A stretch of DNA of 64,000 nucleotides from SZUA-36 sp963727635 (GTDB lineage Bacteria; Pseudomonadota; Gammaproteobacteria; Xanthomonadales; SZUA-36), in the NCBI GenBank assembly GCA_963727635.1, contig CAVSHP010000014.1, forward strand, positions 18,176-82,175. Direction: 5' to 3'. Below, piece after piece: positions 18,589 to 28,035 of this stretch (the stretch's first letter is position 1; each line of letters starts with the position of its first letter). A program made the position numbers and the translations under genes. The notes beneath the pieces are model-generated. The model made no database searches and was not told where the DNA came from. It saw only the letters and a list, made by a program, of their open reading frames with translations.

Positions 18589-18938
18589 AGACCGCGTGGA
18601 CGAAAGGCATTGTCACCAGGCTCCGCTTATGACCATAGTGCCGGTTTGGTTATGGAGATCGCAAAAAATACTGCGGAAAGCAGTACCAGCGGTTTATCCG
18701 GGGGAAATGGGTATCGTTCGTTGCTTTCCCTCTTAAGCTAAATCACTGATGCTCAAGTAAATGCCCAATTTCGGATTGCAGACCATAATTGACATTGATG
18801 TTTTATCTGCGTGGGCGCCGAGGCCGTGTATCGAGCCCCCCAGGGATGGGTTCATGGGCGTGTCCTGGTAATAACTACCCGCCCCAGCTTCCCTTCCGGA
18901 TTAATCGGATCAGCAAGCGGGTGTATTTGCAAAATTGA
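18589..18938. other. Gene-free stretch holding repeat copy B
   Basis: No coding frame is supported. Apart from the repeat at 18802-18887 I see no recognisable RNA or regulatory element. Confidence 0.5.
18802..18887. repeat. Composite repeat, copy B (internally deleted)
   Basis: The segment beginning TTATCTGCGTGGGCGCCGAGG matches 1070-1094, and the segment from TATCGAGCCCCCC to GCCCCAG matches 1304-1362 almost base for base. In copy A these are separated by about 210 bp carrying one full hairpin and a left arm; here they are joined directly. No left palindrome arm remains. Confidence 0.75.
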
Positions 18939-20092
18939 TCAAACCATCTTCTTGTAAGGCAAATACGTCTCGGCCTGCTGTTTGTAGTGGTCGGTACTGC
19001 GTCTTTCGTGGCTCAGAAATTCCGCGATTGCGGCACGGAATCGGTGGTCCGCAATCCAGTGGTAGGAACTGCTCTTGACCGGTTCAAAACCACGCATCAG
19101 CTTGTGTTCACCCTGGGTTCCAGGGTCAAATTCCTGCAGGTCATTTTCGATACAAAACTCGATACCCTGGTAAAAACAGGTCTCAAAGTGCAGACAGGAA
19201 AAATCTTCCAGCGCACCCCAGTAACGGCCGTACAGCCGCCGCCTGTCGAACAGGAACAGTGAACACGCGACAATCGCTCCGGCATGACGGGCAACCACCA
19301 GCATCAGCTGCGCAGCCATGGACGCACGCAGACGGTCAAAAAAATCACGATTCAGATAACCGTCATGCCCGCTGCGCTTACGGTAGGTGTCAACGTAACA
19401 TTGATAAAAGCCGCTCCACTCCTCGTCGCTGATCTCATCAGCCGGTTTTTCTTACACACGGTGAGGCCCTGCTCCGCAACCATTCGCCGCTCCCGTTTCA
19501 CGTTTTTACGTCTTGCCGAGCGCATCGTGGCGAGGAAGTCATCAAAGCCACGGTAGTCACGGTTGAACCAGCGAAACTGTACGGCCTCGCGATGCAGAAA
19601 AGCGCCCTCTTCTTTCATCTCCAGCAAGGCCGCTTGCAGACGCCTGCCGGGGAACAGCAAATGCCAGCTTGAGTAGTGAGACTGTCCAGCCAGTTGGTGT
19701 AACGCATCGAGCATGGGCCCGAATACCTCAGCGGGCGCCAGGTTGGACGCAAACCCGATGCGCGGCCCGGCAACCGGTGTAAACGGAATCGCCGTGACCA
19801 GTTTTGGATAATAGTTCAAGCCGTAGCGTTGATAGGCCTCCGCCCAGCCCCAGTCAAAAACGAACTCTCCGTACGAGTTGTCCTTTTCGTACAAAGGCAT
19901 GACCGCCAATGGCTGATCATTTTCCAGCAGCATCAGGTGCCGGGCTTGCCAACCATTTTGTGCAGACGCGCATCCGCTCTCTTCCAGGGCCAGCAGAAAG
20001 GCATGCTGTATAAACGGATTCTCACTGTTAAACAGCGCATTCCAAACAGAAGAAGGAATATCGGCGATCGAGGTGAAAAACTTGCAATGCAT
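18939..20092 (-). pseudogene. COG3146 (DUF482) GNAT-like protein, frameshifted
   Basis: The frame starting at 20092 (MHCKFFTSIAD) runs through FIQHAFLLALEESG, GEFVFDWGWAEAY and RSARRKNVKRERR to about 19450. There a homopolymer (T-run 19446-19450 on the plus strand) breaks it. The next frame holds the rest: DEEWSGFYQCY, then ARHAGAIVACSLFLF, YGRYWGALED, HFETCFYQGIEFCIE and the end at 18939. Together they form a full COG3146 protein, often annotated as peptidogalycan biosynthesis or N-acyltransferase. The acceptor is not known. The break is best read as a single-base indel. Confidence 0.7.
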
Positions 20093-20246
20093 ATCCCAGT
20101 GTACGCAAAAACCGGAGAAAAGTACGTAGCCGGGCAAGCAAGCCCTTGACATTAGCAGGACGATTGCGGCACAAAAACAGTTGTTGTTTCAACAGTGCTG
20201 CAATATCACTACAATTGATACCGTGTGTACACAAAGGATAGTTCAA

Positions 20247-20573
20247 ATGAATGCCGAAACCCCGAGAGATTCCGAGGGATACCTGTTTGACCCCGAGGAC
20301 TGGAATGAAGACATTGCACGCGAAATCGCAACTGAAGAAGGTATTGAATTAAACGCTACCTGCTGGCTGGCACTGGGCTTTATGCGTGAGTACTTGCGCG
20401 AGCATGATATCGCCCCGGATGTGCGTCACCTCATCAGCTACCTGGCAACTGAAATGGACTGCAGTAAAAAAGAAGCGAAACAACTCGTTTTTGAAATATT
20501 CCCTTACGGTTATGTCAAGCAGGCATGCAAAATTGCCGGTATGAAAAAACCGCGTGCCTGGAGCACGGGCTAA
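20247..20573 (+). CDS. TusE/DsrC-family sulfur-relay protein
   Basis: A 108-residue cytoplasmic protein with the DsrC/TusE fold signature: GYLFDPEDWNEDIA, WLALGFMREYL, PDVRHLISYLA and FPYGYVKQACKIAGMKKP. Family members carry sulfur from TusBCD or related partners, in tRNA 2-thiouridylation or dissimilatory sulfur metabolism. The cysteine in KQAC is present at the position called CysB in DsrC, but the usual penultimate cysteine is missing: the chain ends PRAWSTG. This could be real divergence, as in regulatory DsrC paralogues, or an indel near the end. The ATG at 20247 gives the expected length. Confidence 0.75.
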   Translation: MNAETPRDSEGYLFDPEDWNEDIAREIATEEGIELNATCWLALGFMREYLREHDIAPDVRHLISYLATEMDCSKKEAKQLVFEIFPYGYVKQACKIAGMKKPRAWSTG

Positions 20574-20657
20574 GCCGCATATCGCTGTGGCCACAGCTGC
20601 CCTTCGCCATCGTCCGGGATACAGGTGAATGAATTCAGCCTGACTCAGATTTCAACA

Positions 20658-22392
20658 TCATTTGACGCCATGCATGCCCTTCCTGATCAGCGGGATTAAG
20701 GCGAACGCAACCGCTGACGCGATCATTCCAATCCAGAACATCATGATGAACAGGTCGCCGTAGCTGGCAGCGGCAGCGACCAGGTCCATGCTTTCCCCTT
20801 CCGGTACATCGATCGCGGTCAATTCACCAAATTTGGCCGCCAGCACCTCGGAATAAGCGGTTGCGAGAAACCACGCACCCATCATGACACTGACGACACT
20901 GGGCAACGACAACTGTGTTACCGCGCTCAAACCGATGGGTGAAATACTGAGTTCCCCAAGTTCGAGAACGCCGTAGGCCAGCACCAGCCACCAGACACTG
21001 GCTACACCGTTAATACCGGCCAAGTGCGCCGCGTACGCCATCGGCAGGAAAGCCAGTCCGGCCATCAGCAAGCCAATCGCACTCTTTGCAGGTTTGCTCG
21101 GGTTCAGACCGTGTCTGTCGAGCCATGGCCACAACCAGGTAAAAAACGGTGTGAAGGCGACGATGAAAAAGGCCCCGAGAAAAGTCAGCGAACCCGCCGT
21201 CTGCTGAACAAAAGACATGTCACGGACAAACGCTGCCAGCATCAATACAACAACTGATCCGAGCAATATTTCACCCAGCAGAAGCCTGCCATGACCCGCC
21301 AGCCTTAAAGCCAGCAGCATGGTCAGCGGACTCAGCGCGAGCGGGACGATGGTCCACGGCAACACCGGCTCGGGGGTGACGCCTATGGCGCCGAACATAT
21401 CCTTGGTCAGCAGTCGGTCGGTGAAAGCGACCCAGGAGCCATAGGTTTGTTCGTACAGGGTAAAAAATACCAGCACCATCAGGATAAGTACGACCAGGCT
21501 GATCATCTGCTGGCGTTCGACACGGTTGCACTTGACGGTGACAAACCAGGCGAACCAGGCCACCAGCACCGCGGACATGATATGCATGGCGCCGGAAACG
21601 GTCCAGGTATGCTGCATCAACTGCCAGATCACCGCCACGCCGAGCAGGGACCCCAGGTAGATGGCCCATTCCCGGTTCAATGGCCCGAGTATTTTTTGTT
21701 TCAACAACGCAGGCTGTTTTGGCTCGGCATGACCGTGCAGGTATTTCTGTCCCGTCAGGAACACCGTGAGACCGAGCAACATGCCGATACCGGCGGCGCC
21801 GAAACCGTACTTCCAGCCAAATGTTTCGCCGAGGTAGCCGCAGATCAGGCTGGCGAACAGCGCGCCGACATTGATACCGGCATAGAAAATGGTAAATCCG
21901 CCATCCCTGCGCGGATCATTCTGCGGATACAGTTTGCCAACGATGGTGGAAATATTGGGTTTCAGAAAACCGACACCCGCGATGATCAGTGCCAGTGAAA
22001 AGTAAAACACCTGCAGGGCGCCCGCGTCACGCTGGACCTCGCCGTCGACCAGGCGGGCCTGTACACCCTCGATGGCCATGCCAAAATGCCCGGCACACAG
22101 CAGCATGGCGCCAGCGATGACCGCCTTGCGCATACCCAGCCAGCGGTCCGCCAACAAGCCGCCGATGACCGGCATCGCATAAACCATGCCGCCATAGGCG
22201 CCGAGTAACTGGTAGGCCGGTGCGTCACCGAACAGGTGGTACTTGATCAGGTAGAGGAATAACAAGCGCTTTCATTCCATAAAATGAAAACCGCTCCCAC
22301 ATCTCGGTGAAAAAACAGATATACAGACCCTTGGGTTGACCCCAGAACTCTTCACCATGGTGGAATTGCTGCTCGTTTGCGATTTCGTTCAT
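20658..22392 (-). pseudogene. POT-family proton-dependent peptide transporter, frameshifted near N-terminus
   Basis: The gene begins at 22392 (MNEIANEQQF) with the family motif FFTEMWERFSFYGMKAL. An extra base at about 22258-22267 shifts the frame, and the remaining 535 residues continue from LFLYLIKYHLF. The body includes GGLLADRWLGMRKAV, GFLKPNISTIVGKLY and FTIFYAGINVGAL, typical of DtpA/PTR2 transporters, with about fourteen helices. These import di- and tripeptides with protons. Apart from the one break the protein is full length, so an indel error is likely. Confidence 0.8.
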
Positions 22393-22536
22393 ATTTTTCT
22401 TCGTGTATTGCCGCGGCAGGAAAGTGATGAAGAATCCAGTGAAACCGCTCCGGAGTCAAATGCTTTATGTTTTTGATCCGGACAAAACCGGGTACATTGA
22501 GTAGAATTCCCTGCAGCCGATTTCATCAGAACAAGA

Positions 22537-23477
22537 ATGACAGAAGAGAAAAATAATTATCGATTGCGACCCCGGCCAGGATGATGCGGTCATGCTGCTG
22601 CTGGCGCTCGCCTGCCCCGATGAATTCGATATCCTCGGCATCACCACGGTGGCCGGCAATGTGCCGCTTGAACTTGACGCAGCGTAACGCCCGTATCATG
22701 TGCGAACTCGCAGGCAGGACCGACGTTGCCGTTTATGCCGGCTGTGACAAGCCCATGCGGCACGAACTGATCACCGCGGAAAACGTGCATGGCAAGACCG
22801 GTATCGATGGCGTGGCCGTTTACCAGCCTGCCATGCCATTACAGGATCAGCACGCCGTTGATTTCATCATAGAAACCCTGCTTGGGGCAGACGACAACAG
22901 CATCACGCTGGTGCCGACCGGGCCGTTGACCAATATCGGCCAGGCCATGACACGGCGAGCGGATATTCTGCCAAAGATCCGGGAGATCGTGCTGATGGGT
23001 GGCGCCATGCGCGAGGCTGGCAATACCACCCCGAGCGCCGAGTTCAATATTCTCGAGGACCCGGATGCCGCGCACATCGTCATGCACTGTGGACGGCCGC
23101 TGACCATCGTGCCGCTGGACGTGACCCACCAGGTGCTGGTCTCGCGCAAACGTATTGAGCAGATCCGTGCACTCAATTCACCGGTCGGGACAGCGATTGT
23201 CGGCATGATGGAGTTTTTCAACCGCTTTGACAGCAAGAAATATGGCAGTGACGGCGCCCCGCTTCACGACCCCTGCACCATCGCCTACCTGCTCAAGCCG
23301 GAATTGTTTGAAGGCAAGATGTGTAATGTCGAAATTGAAACCGGTTCGGCGTTGACCCGTGGCCATACCGCGGTTGATTTCTGGGGTGTAACCGGCAGGG
23401 TCCGCAATGCAAACTGGCTTTACAAGGTGGACGCAGATGGCTTTTTTGCACTGTTAACCGAGCGGCTCAGGGCATGA
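22537..23477 (+). pseudogene. Inosine-uridine preferring nucleoside hydrolase, frameshifted
   Basis: This hydrolase releases ribose from purine or pyrimidine nucleosides. From the ATG at 22537, one A too many in the run at 22549-22553 shifts the frame; corrected, it reads IIIDCDPGQDDAVMLL, the calcium-binding aspartate cluster, then GITTVAGN. A second indel at about 22670-22676 precedes LTQRNARIMCELAGR. The rest is intact: VPTGPLTNIG, REIVLMGGAM, AEFNILEDPDAA, HDPCTIAYLL. It overlaps the ribokinase gene by 4 bp (ATGA), so the two form a nucleoside salvage unit. Both breaks look like sequence error. Confidence 0.8.
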
Positions 23478-24322
23478 AAAAGAACGTCTCAATTGCCGTG
23501 ATCGGCTCGATCAACCTGGATATCGTGGCCCGCGTGCAGGAGTTTCCGCAGCCCGGTGAAACCATTACCAATGCGGTGGTCAGCCGCTATCCCGGAGGCA
23601 AGGGCGCCAACCAGGCGCTGGCCGCGCACCGCCTCGGCGCCTCGGTTTTCATGGTCGGCAGGGTTGGCAACGATCCGTTTGCGGAAGAAGCGTTGCACAC
23701 GCTGCGCGCGGAAGGGGTGGACCTGGGCTACTGTAAACCGCTTGCAGGCCACGCCACCGGTTTGGCGCTTATCGTTGTGAATGCAAGCGGCGAAAACCAG
23801 ATCGTTGTAGCACCCGGCGCCAATGCGGCCTTCGATGCGGATCATCTTGAACTGCCGACCACCGATGCCTGTATCGCACAACTCGAAGTTCCGGTCAGGA
23901 CCATTCTGAAAGCCGCTCGTGCAAATGACAATTTCTTTTGCTTGAACGCCGCACCCGCCAAGCCGGTACCCCATGAACTGCTCGAGCATGTCGACCTGCT
24001 GGTGGTGAACGAGTTGGAAGCGCTGGCGCTGGGCGCGGAACTCGACAGCTTTCACGGTCTGCTCGCCAGTACCTATGGCGCCAGGGGTGCTGTTTTGAGC
24101 CGTAATGGCGTGCAAATTGCCAGGGCAATGCCACCAACCGTTAATGTCGTGGATACCACTGGTGCAGGTGATGCCTTTACCGCGGCGCTGACCGTTGGAC
24201 TGGTAAGCGGCCTCGAACCTCAGGCAGCGCTGGAGCAGGCTTGTGTAGTGGGTGCCCTTGCCACCACCAGGATGGGCGCCCAATCGTCTCCGACCCTGGT
24301 GGAAGTTCAGCAATTGCAGTAA
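23474..24322 (+). CDS. rbsK: Ribokinase (PfkB family)
   Basis: A 282-residue sugar kinase that phosphorylates ribose at O5 using ATP. The first PfkB signature region YPGGKGANQALAA and the second one VVDTTGAGDAFTAAL, holding the catalytic Asp, are both present; GSINLDIVARV is the ribokinase N-terminus. It is translationally coupled to the nucleoside hydrolase upstream, which would supply the ribose. Length is slightly short of E. coli RbsK (309). Other PfkB sugars cannot be excluded, but the neighbour makes ribose the natural substrate. Confidence 0.88.
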   Translation: MKKNVSIAVIGSINLDIVARVQEFPQPGETITNAVVSRYPGGKGANQALAAHRLGASVFMVGRVGNDPFAEEALHTLRAEGVDLGYCKPLAGHATGLALIVVNASGENQIVVAPGANAAFDADHLELPTTDACIAQLEVPVRTILKAARANDNFFCLNAAPAKPVPHELLEHVDLLVVNELEALALGAELDSFHGLLASTYGARGAVLSRNGVQIARAMPPTVNVVDTTGAGDAFTAALTVGLVSGLEPQAALEQACVVGALATTRMGAQSSPTLVEVQQLQ

Positions 24323-24384
24323 ATTCAGCCTGGAAAACGGTTTTTCCTGTCAATTTCCCACGGTCTTTCGATATCGTCGTTATA

Positions 24385-24398
24385 TTGATTTAAATCAA
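24385..24398. promoter_or_regulatory. FNR box upstream of the RquA-like gene
   Basis: TTGATTTAAATCAA matches the FNR consensus TTGAT-N4-ATCAA at all ten defined positions. Its centre is about 62 bp upstream of the start site predicted from the adjacent -10, close to the class I position used by FNR and CRP. FNR senses oxygen loss through a 4Fe-4S cluster. Confidence 0.7.
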
Positions 24399-24418
24399 TT
24401 GAAACAGGGTAGATTCTG

Positions 24419-24447
24419 TTGTCTCGGTTAGCCCAACCACGTAAAAT
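24419..24447 (+). promoter_or_regulatory. Candidate sigma-70 promoter of the RquA-like gene
   Basis: A -35-like TTGTCT (24419-24424) and -10-like TAAAAT (24442-24447) are separated by 17 bp. The weak -35 fits an activator-dependent promoter with the FNR box upstream. Confidence 0.4.
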
Positions 24448-24628
24448 TAAACCACTAAGAACAGAGGGTTTTGACCCTTCCTCAACTTAGATAATGGATG
24501 TATACAATTCGCCTGCTACGGCACCACTATAAAACCAATTTTTCAAATATATATTTCGCATTTTGGCTGGCAAAACACGCCATCCAAAACAACATTGTTA
24601 ATTGCGCTGACTACAGAAGAAATACGAT

Positions 24629-25435
24629 ATGAATGCACTACCTGATAACCTGATTGCTCCCGTCACAATCGTTGTCGCAGTTTTGGCTTCAATCGGTCTG
24701 TTTTTTCTTATCCTGACCAGGCTTTCGCTGATTTTCCAGGCCAACAGCGCCAAGTCGGATCCTGATACGGCCCATATTTACTGGATCTATAAAAGTCCGT
24801 TTTTTATCCGGTTGACCGATCGGATGTTCGTGGTATCAAGCATATTGTTATTTCAATACAGCAAGCTGGTCAGCTGCGTAGTCAAACGCCTGAACCCATC
24901 CTTGAAAGGCAAAAGGGTCTTGCAGATTTCCTGTGCTTTCGGCAACGTGTCTGAAAAAATAGCCGAAAGCTGTGCAAAGCAGGACGCCGCGGAATTTGTC
25001 CTGACCGATATCATGCAGAGCGAACTGGACAATGCCGAAAGAAAGCTCAAGCGATTTGGAAAGCTTTGCACCTACAGCAGACAGGACGCTACAAACCTTG
25101 CCTTCGAAGACCAGTCATTTGATTACGTCGTCGCGTTTTTCCTGCCCCACGAATTACCCTTCGATAAAAAAATCCAGCACATTGAAGAAGCAAAGAGGGT
25201 TTTAAAGCCGGGTGGAAAGGTCGTTTTTGGTGAGTTCCACAAACCAAGATTGAAGATCCTGGAATTGCTCGGACGTATCTATTTTAAAATTTTCGAACCC
25301 TATGCAACTGAAATGTGGGACAGCTTTGATCTTGCTGAGGCAATTGAAGAAAACACGGACGATTCCTACCGGATAGAAAAGGACACTTTTTTCTTCGACA
25401 ATTTCCAGGTATTGGCCGCAAAGCGTCTGTCATAG
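24629..25435 (+). CDS. RquA-like methyltransferase-fold protein (rhodoquinone biosynthesis)
   Basis: A 268-residue class I methyltransferase-fold protein. After an N-terminal membrane helix (about 10-32), blocks resemble RquA, which replaces a methoxy group of ubiquinone with an amino group to give rhodoquinone. The blocks are IYWIYKSPFFIRLTDR, RVLQISCAFGNVSEKIAE (SAM site), AFFLPHELP, RVLKPGGKVVFGEFHKP and IFEPYATEMW. The usual Asp-Tyr before HxP is Glu-Phe here, and the N-terminal helix is an addition, so it may be a divergent RquA or a related enzyme. Its FNR box and placement beside ubiT/ubiUV-ubiD support a quinone role under low oxygen. Confidence 0.6.
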   Translation: MNALPDNLIAPVTIVVAVLASIGLFFLILTRLSLIFQANSAKSDPDTAHIYWIYKSPFFIRLTDRMFVVSSILLFQYSKLVSCVVKRLNPSLKGKRVLQISCAFGNVSEKIAESCAKQDAAEFVLTDIMQSELDNAERKLKRFGKLCTYSRQDATNLAFEDQSFDYVVAFFLPHELPFDKKIQHIEEAKRVLKPGGKVVFGEFHKPRLKILELLGRIYFKIFEPYATEMWDSFDLAEAIEENTDDSYRIEKDTFFFDNFQVLAAKRLS

Positions 25436-25487
25436 CCGGAGGTCTGTCATAACCCCGGGTCTGTCACAACCCGGGGCCTGTCATAAT
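25425..25487. repeat. 17-bp tandem repeat, four units, between convergent genes
   Basis: Units beginning GTCTGTCAT/GCCTGTCAT start at 25425, 25442, 25459 and 25476, exactly 17 bp apart, and overlap the last codons of the RquA-like gene and reach the 3' end of ubiT. Within them CCCCGGG (25453-25459) pairs with CCCGGGG (25470-25476) over a 10-nt loop, so the array probably acts as a bidirectional terminator. Confidence 0.7.
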
Positions 25488-25984
25488 TTAGGCGCAAAAT
25501 TTAATTTCTGCAGTTTTTCAATCACCAGGCTGATGCCCTGCAACAGCCTGCGCAGGGGCAAGGGCAAATCGTCCCAGTCCATGCTGTCCATGGTGTTTTT
25601 GATCCCCAACCCAAGCTCGGTATCACCTTCAATCCGGATCCGGCGCTGAAAGAACAAGGTATCAGGATCGGCCTGCCGGGTCGCCAGCAGGACAAAATCC
25701 CTGCTCTCGCCGCTGATGCATACGTCATCCTTCTGGGTGCGGTCGAGTGGCGTGAATTTGTCACTGCCAACACGGATCAGCCAGTCGATGCACAGATCGG
25801 ACACCTTGATCCTGACCCGGGCGTTTTCCAGAAACTCCAGTTCACCATGGTGCAGGGGTTCGCGGAACGCCTGGTTCAGGGCCAGCGACAATACGCGTTT
25901 CTGAATGGCATAGGGAATGTAGCGACCGGGAATGCCGATAATTTTCCTGGCAATGGGCCGGACGGAATCTGGAATTGGCAGCAT
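25481..25984 (-). CDS. ubiT: UbiT, SCP2-domain accessory factor for O2-independent ubiquinone synthesis
   Basis: A 167-residue protein (E. coli UbiT/YhbT is 174) with an SCP2-type lipid-binding domain: REPLHHGELEFLENARVRIKVSD, then DVCISGESRDFVLLATRQADPDTLFFQRRIRIEGDTELGL and a C-terminal helix. Established knowledge: UbiT, UbiU and UbiV replace the oxygen-dependent hydroxylases in anaerobic ubiquinone synthesis, and UbiT probably binds the isoprenoid intermediates. It is divergent from ubiU across 125 bp that hold an FNR box, which could serve both directions. Confidence 0.9.
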   Translation of the reverse strand: MLPIPDSVRPIARKIIGIPGRYIPYAIQKRVLSLALNQAFREPLHHGELEFLENARVRIKVSDLCIDWLIRVGSDKFTPLDRTQKDDVCISGESRDFVLLATRQADPDTLFFQRRIRIEGDTELGLGIKNTMDSMDWDDLPLPLRRLLQGISLVIEKLQKLNFAPKL

Positions 25985-26037
25985 GGTGTGACCCGCAATG
26001 AATTTGCATCAGTATATTTGCCGTTTACCGCGATGTG

Positions 26038-26051
26038 TTGATACAGATCAA
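26038..26051. promoter_or_regulatory. FNR box between ubiT and ubiU
   Basis: TTGATACAGATCAA is a perfect match to TTGAT-N4-ATCAA. The centre lies about 40.5 bp upstream of the start site predicted from the TAGAAT at 26073-26078, the class II FNR activation position. E. coli ubiUV is also FNR-activated, so this is a conserved logic. Confidence 0.8.
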
Positions 26052-26072
26052 TGTGAGGATAGATTCTGCATC

Positions 26073-26078
26073 TAGAAT
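26073..26078 (+). promoter_or_regulatory. -10 element for ubiU
   Basis: TAGAAT lies 21 bp after the FNR box and 31 bp before the ubiU ATG, the spacing expected for an FNR class II promoter in which the box replaces the -35. Confidence 0.6.
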
Positions 26079-26109
26079 GTGTTGCCAGTAAGCGCAAACT
26101 GGATGGTGT

Positions 26110-27105
26110 ATGGAACTGGTCTGTCCGGCGGGTAACCTGCCGTCGTTAAAAGCCGCCGTCGATAACGGCGCGGATGCCGTATACGTGGGTTTCAAGGACG
26201 ATACCAACGCGCGGCATTTTGCCGGTCTGAACTTTACCGAGCGCACCTTTGACAAGGCCGTGCGCTACGCGCAGGACAATGGCCGCAAAGTTTACGTGGC
26301 GATCAATACCTTCCCCCAGCCCAAGGGCTTTGAGCGCTGGAAAGAGGCGGTGGACCAGGCGGCTTCCTACGGCGTCAATGCCCTGATCATGGCCGATATC
26401 GGCGTGCTCGATTACGCCAGCACAAAGTGGCCGGACCTGCGTCTGCACCTGTCCGTGCAGGCATCGGTTACGAGCGCCGAGGGTATCCGCTTCTACTTTG
26501 AGAACTTCGGCATTCAACGCGTCGTTCTGCCACGCGTGCTGTCGGTCAGCCAGGTCGCCCAGGTGATCACGGAATCTCCGGTTCCCGTAGAGGTTTTCGG
26601 CTTTGGCAGCCTGTGCGTGATGGTCGAGGGCCGTTGCCTGTTATCCAGTTATGCGACCGGCAGGTCGCCAAATACCTACGGCGCCTGTTCGCCGGCGTCC
26701 CATGTCCGCTGGGAGGAAACAGGCGACGGCACCAATACGCGTCTCAATGGCGTTCTGATCGACCATTACGGCGAAGGTGAAAAGGCCGGTTATCCGACCC
26801 TGTGCAAGGGACGATTCCAGGTCGGCGAACATACCTTTTACGCACTCGAAGAACCGACCAGCCTGAACACCCTGTCCATCCTTCCGGAACTCAAAAAGAT
26901 CGGTGTCAGCGCCATCAAGGTGGAGGGGCGCCAGCGTAGCCCGGCCTACGTCGCCCAGGTGACCGCCGTCATGCGCGCTGCCATCGACCAATGCATGCTG
27001 AATCCCGATAGCTACCGGCCAAAAGACCAGTGGATGCGGGAACTCGCCGATGTTTCGGAAGGCTCCCAGACCACCCTCGGCGCCTATCACCGGCCCTGGC
27101 AGTAG
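26110..27105 (+). CDS. ubiU: UbiU, O2-independent ubiquinone hydroxylation protein (U32 family)
   Basis: A 331-residue U32-family protein. With UbiV it hydroxylates ubiquinone intermediates without oxygen, using prephenate as the oxygen donor. The four cysteines that ligate the 4Fe-4S cluster in E. coli (C169, C176, C193, C232) fall at exactly these positions here (GSLC, EGRC, YGAC, PTLC). The N-terminal ELVCPAGNLPSLKAAVDNGADAVY is the family signature. The ubiV GTG follows the stop directly, so the genes are coupled. Promoter and FNR box are upstream. Confidence 0.95.
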   Translation: MELVCPAGNLPSLKAAVDNGADAVYVGFKDDTNARHFAGLNFTERTFDKAVRYAQDNGRKVYVAINTFPQPKGFERWKEAVDQAASYGVNALIMADIGVLDYASTKWPDLRLHLSVQASVTSAEGIRFYFENFGIQRVVLPRVLSVSQVAQVITESPVPVEVFGFGSLCVMVEGRCLLSSYATGRSPNTYGACSPASHVRWEETGDGTNTRLNGVLIDHYGEGEKAGYPTLCKGRFQVGEHTFYALEEPTSLNTLSILPELKKIGVSAIKVEGRQRSPAYVAQVTAVMRAAIDQCMLNPDSYRPKDQWMRELADVSEGSQTTLGAYHRPWQ

Positions 27106-28035
27106 GTGAATCAGATGATGCAATTGTCCGTCGGGCCAATAACTTACTTCTGGGAGCGTCAGCGGGTGCTGGATTTTTATCAGCAGGCTGCGGACAGCAA
27201 AGCCGAAATCATCTACCTCGGTGAGGTCATCTGTTCGAAACGCCGGCTCGTCAAATCCGAAGACTGGTTGGCGATCGGCGCTGAACTGCAGCAATGCGGC
27301 AAACAGGTCATCCTGTCCTCACTGACCCTGCTGGAAGCCGCCTCGGAGATCAGCAGCCTGAAAAGGCTGTGCAATAACGGGGATTTCATGGTCGAGGCCA
27401 ATGACATCTCGGCGGTGCAATTACTGAGCAAGGCGGGCCGGCCATTTGTTACCGGCCCAAGTGTGAATATCTATAACTCCCGCACCCTTGAGCTTTTGGC
27501 AAACAAGGGGCTGAAGCGCTGGGTCCTGCCGGTTGAACTGGGTCTGGACACCCTGAAGGATTTGCAGGCAGCGCGACCGGCGGGTGTGGAAACGGAAGTC
27601 TTTGCACTCGGCCGTCTGCCGCTGGCGTACTCGGCGCGTTGTTATACCGCTCGTTCCCACAACCTGCCGAAGGACGATTGCCGGTTTAAATGCCTGGACT
27701 ACCCGGACGGGCTTTTACTGAAAACCAGGGAAGGCCAGGAGTTCCTTACGCTCAATGGCATTCAGACCCAGTCCGCGCTGACCCACCAGGTGCTGGATCA
27801 ACTGCCCGACCTGGAATCGCTCGGCGTGGATGTGCTGCGTATCAGCCCCCAGTCCAGCCACAACATGGAAATTATTGCAATCTTCGACGCTGCCCGTAAG
27901 GGCGCCGTCCTTGATCCACTGGTTCAGGAACTGCTCGGCTTTTTACCGCTGGGCGCGTGTAACGGCTACCTCGTTGAGCAGGCGGGTATGCATTTGGGTC
28001 CTGGGCAGTCCCATGAGAATCAGCAAGCTTCTTGA
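27106..28035 (+). CDS. ubiV: UbiV, partner of UbiU (U32 family)
   Basis: A 309-residue U32 protein that forms a heterodimer with UbiU. Four cysteines fit the cluster-binding pattern of E. coli UbiV (about residue 43 in EVIC, then 179, 192 and 196 in ARCYTA, DDCRFKC). YLGEVICSKR and FVTGPSVNIYNS are family-typical. The frame opens with GTG directly after the ubiU stop; ATGs three and four codons later are alternatives. Its end overlaps ubiD by 23 bp, so the unit is ubiU-ubiV-ubiD. Confidence 0.93.
   Translation: MNQMMQLSVGPITYFWERQRVLDFYQQAADSKAEIIYLGEVICSKRRLVKSEDWLAIGAELQQCGKQVILSSLTLLEAASEISSLKRLCNNGDFMVEANDISAVQLLSKAGRPFVTGPSVNIYNSRTLELLANKGLKRWVLPVELGLDTLKDLQAARPAGVETEVFALGRLPLAYSARCYTARSHNLPKDDCRFKCLDYPDGLLLKTREGQEFLTLNGIQTQSALTHQVLDQLPDLESLGVDVLRISPQSSHNMEIIAIFDAARKGAVLDPLVQELLGFLPLGACNGYLVEQAGMHLGPGQSHENQQAS

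Larger units (their letters stand above)
24323..24628. other. Intergenic region with FNR-type promoter
   Basis: No gene lies between ribokinase and the RquA-like gene. The region carries a perfect FNR box (24385-24398) and a plausible sigma-70 promoter (24419-24447). The remaining 180 bp to the start codon would be an unusually long leader, in which I see no known riboswitch. Confidence 0.6.
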
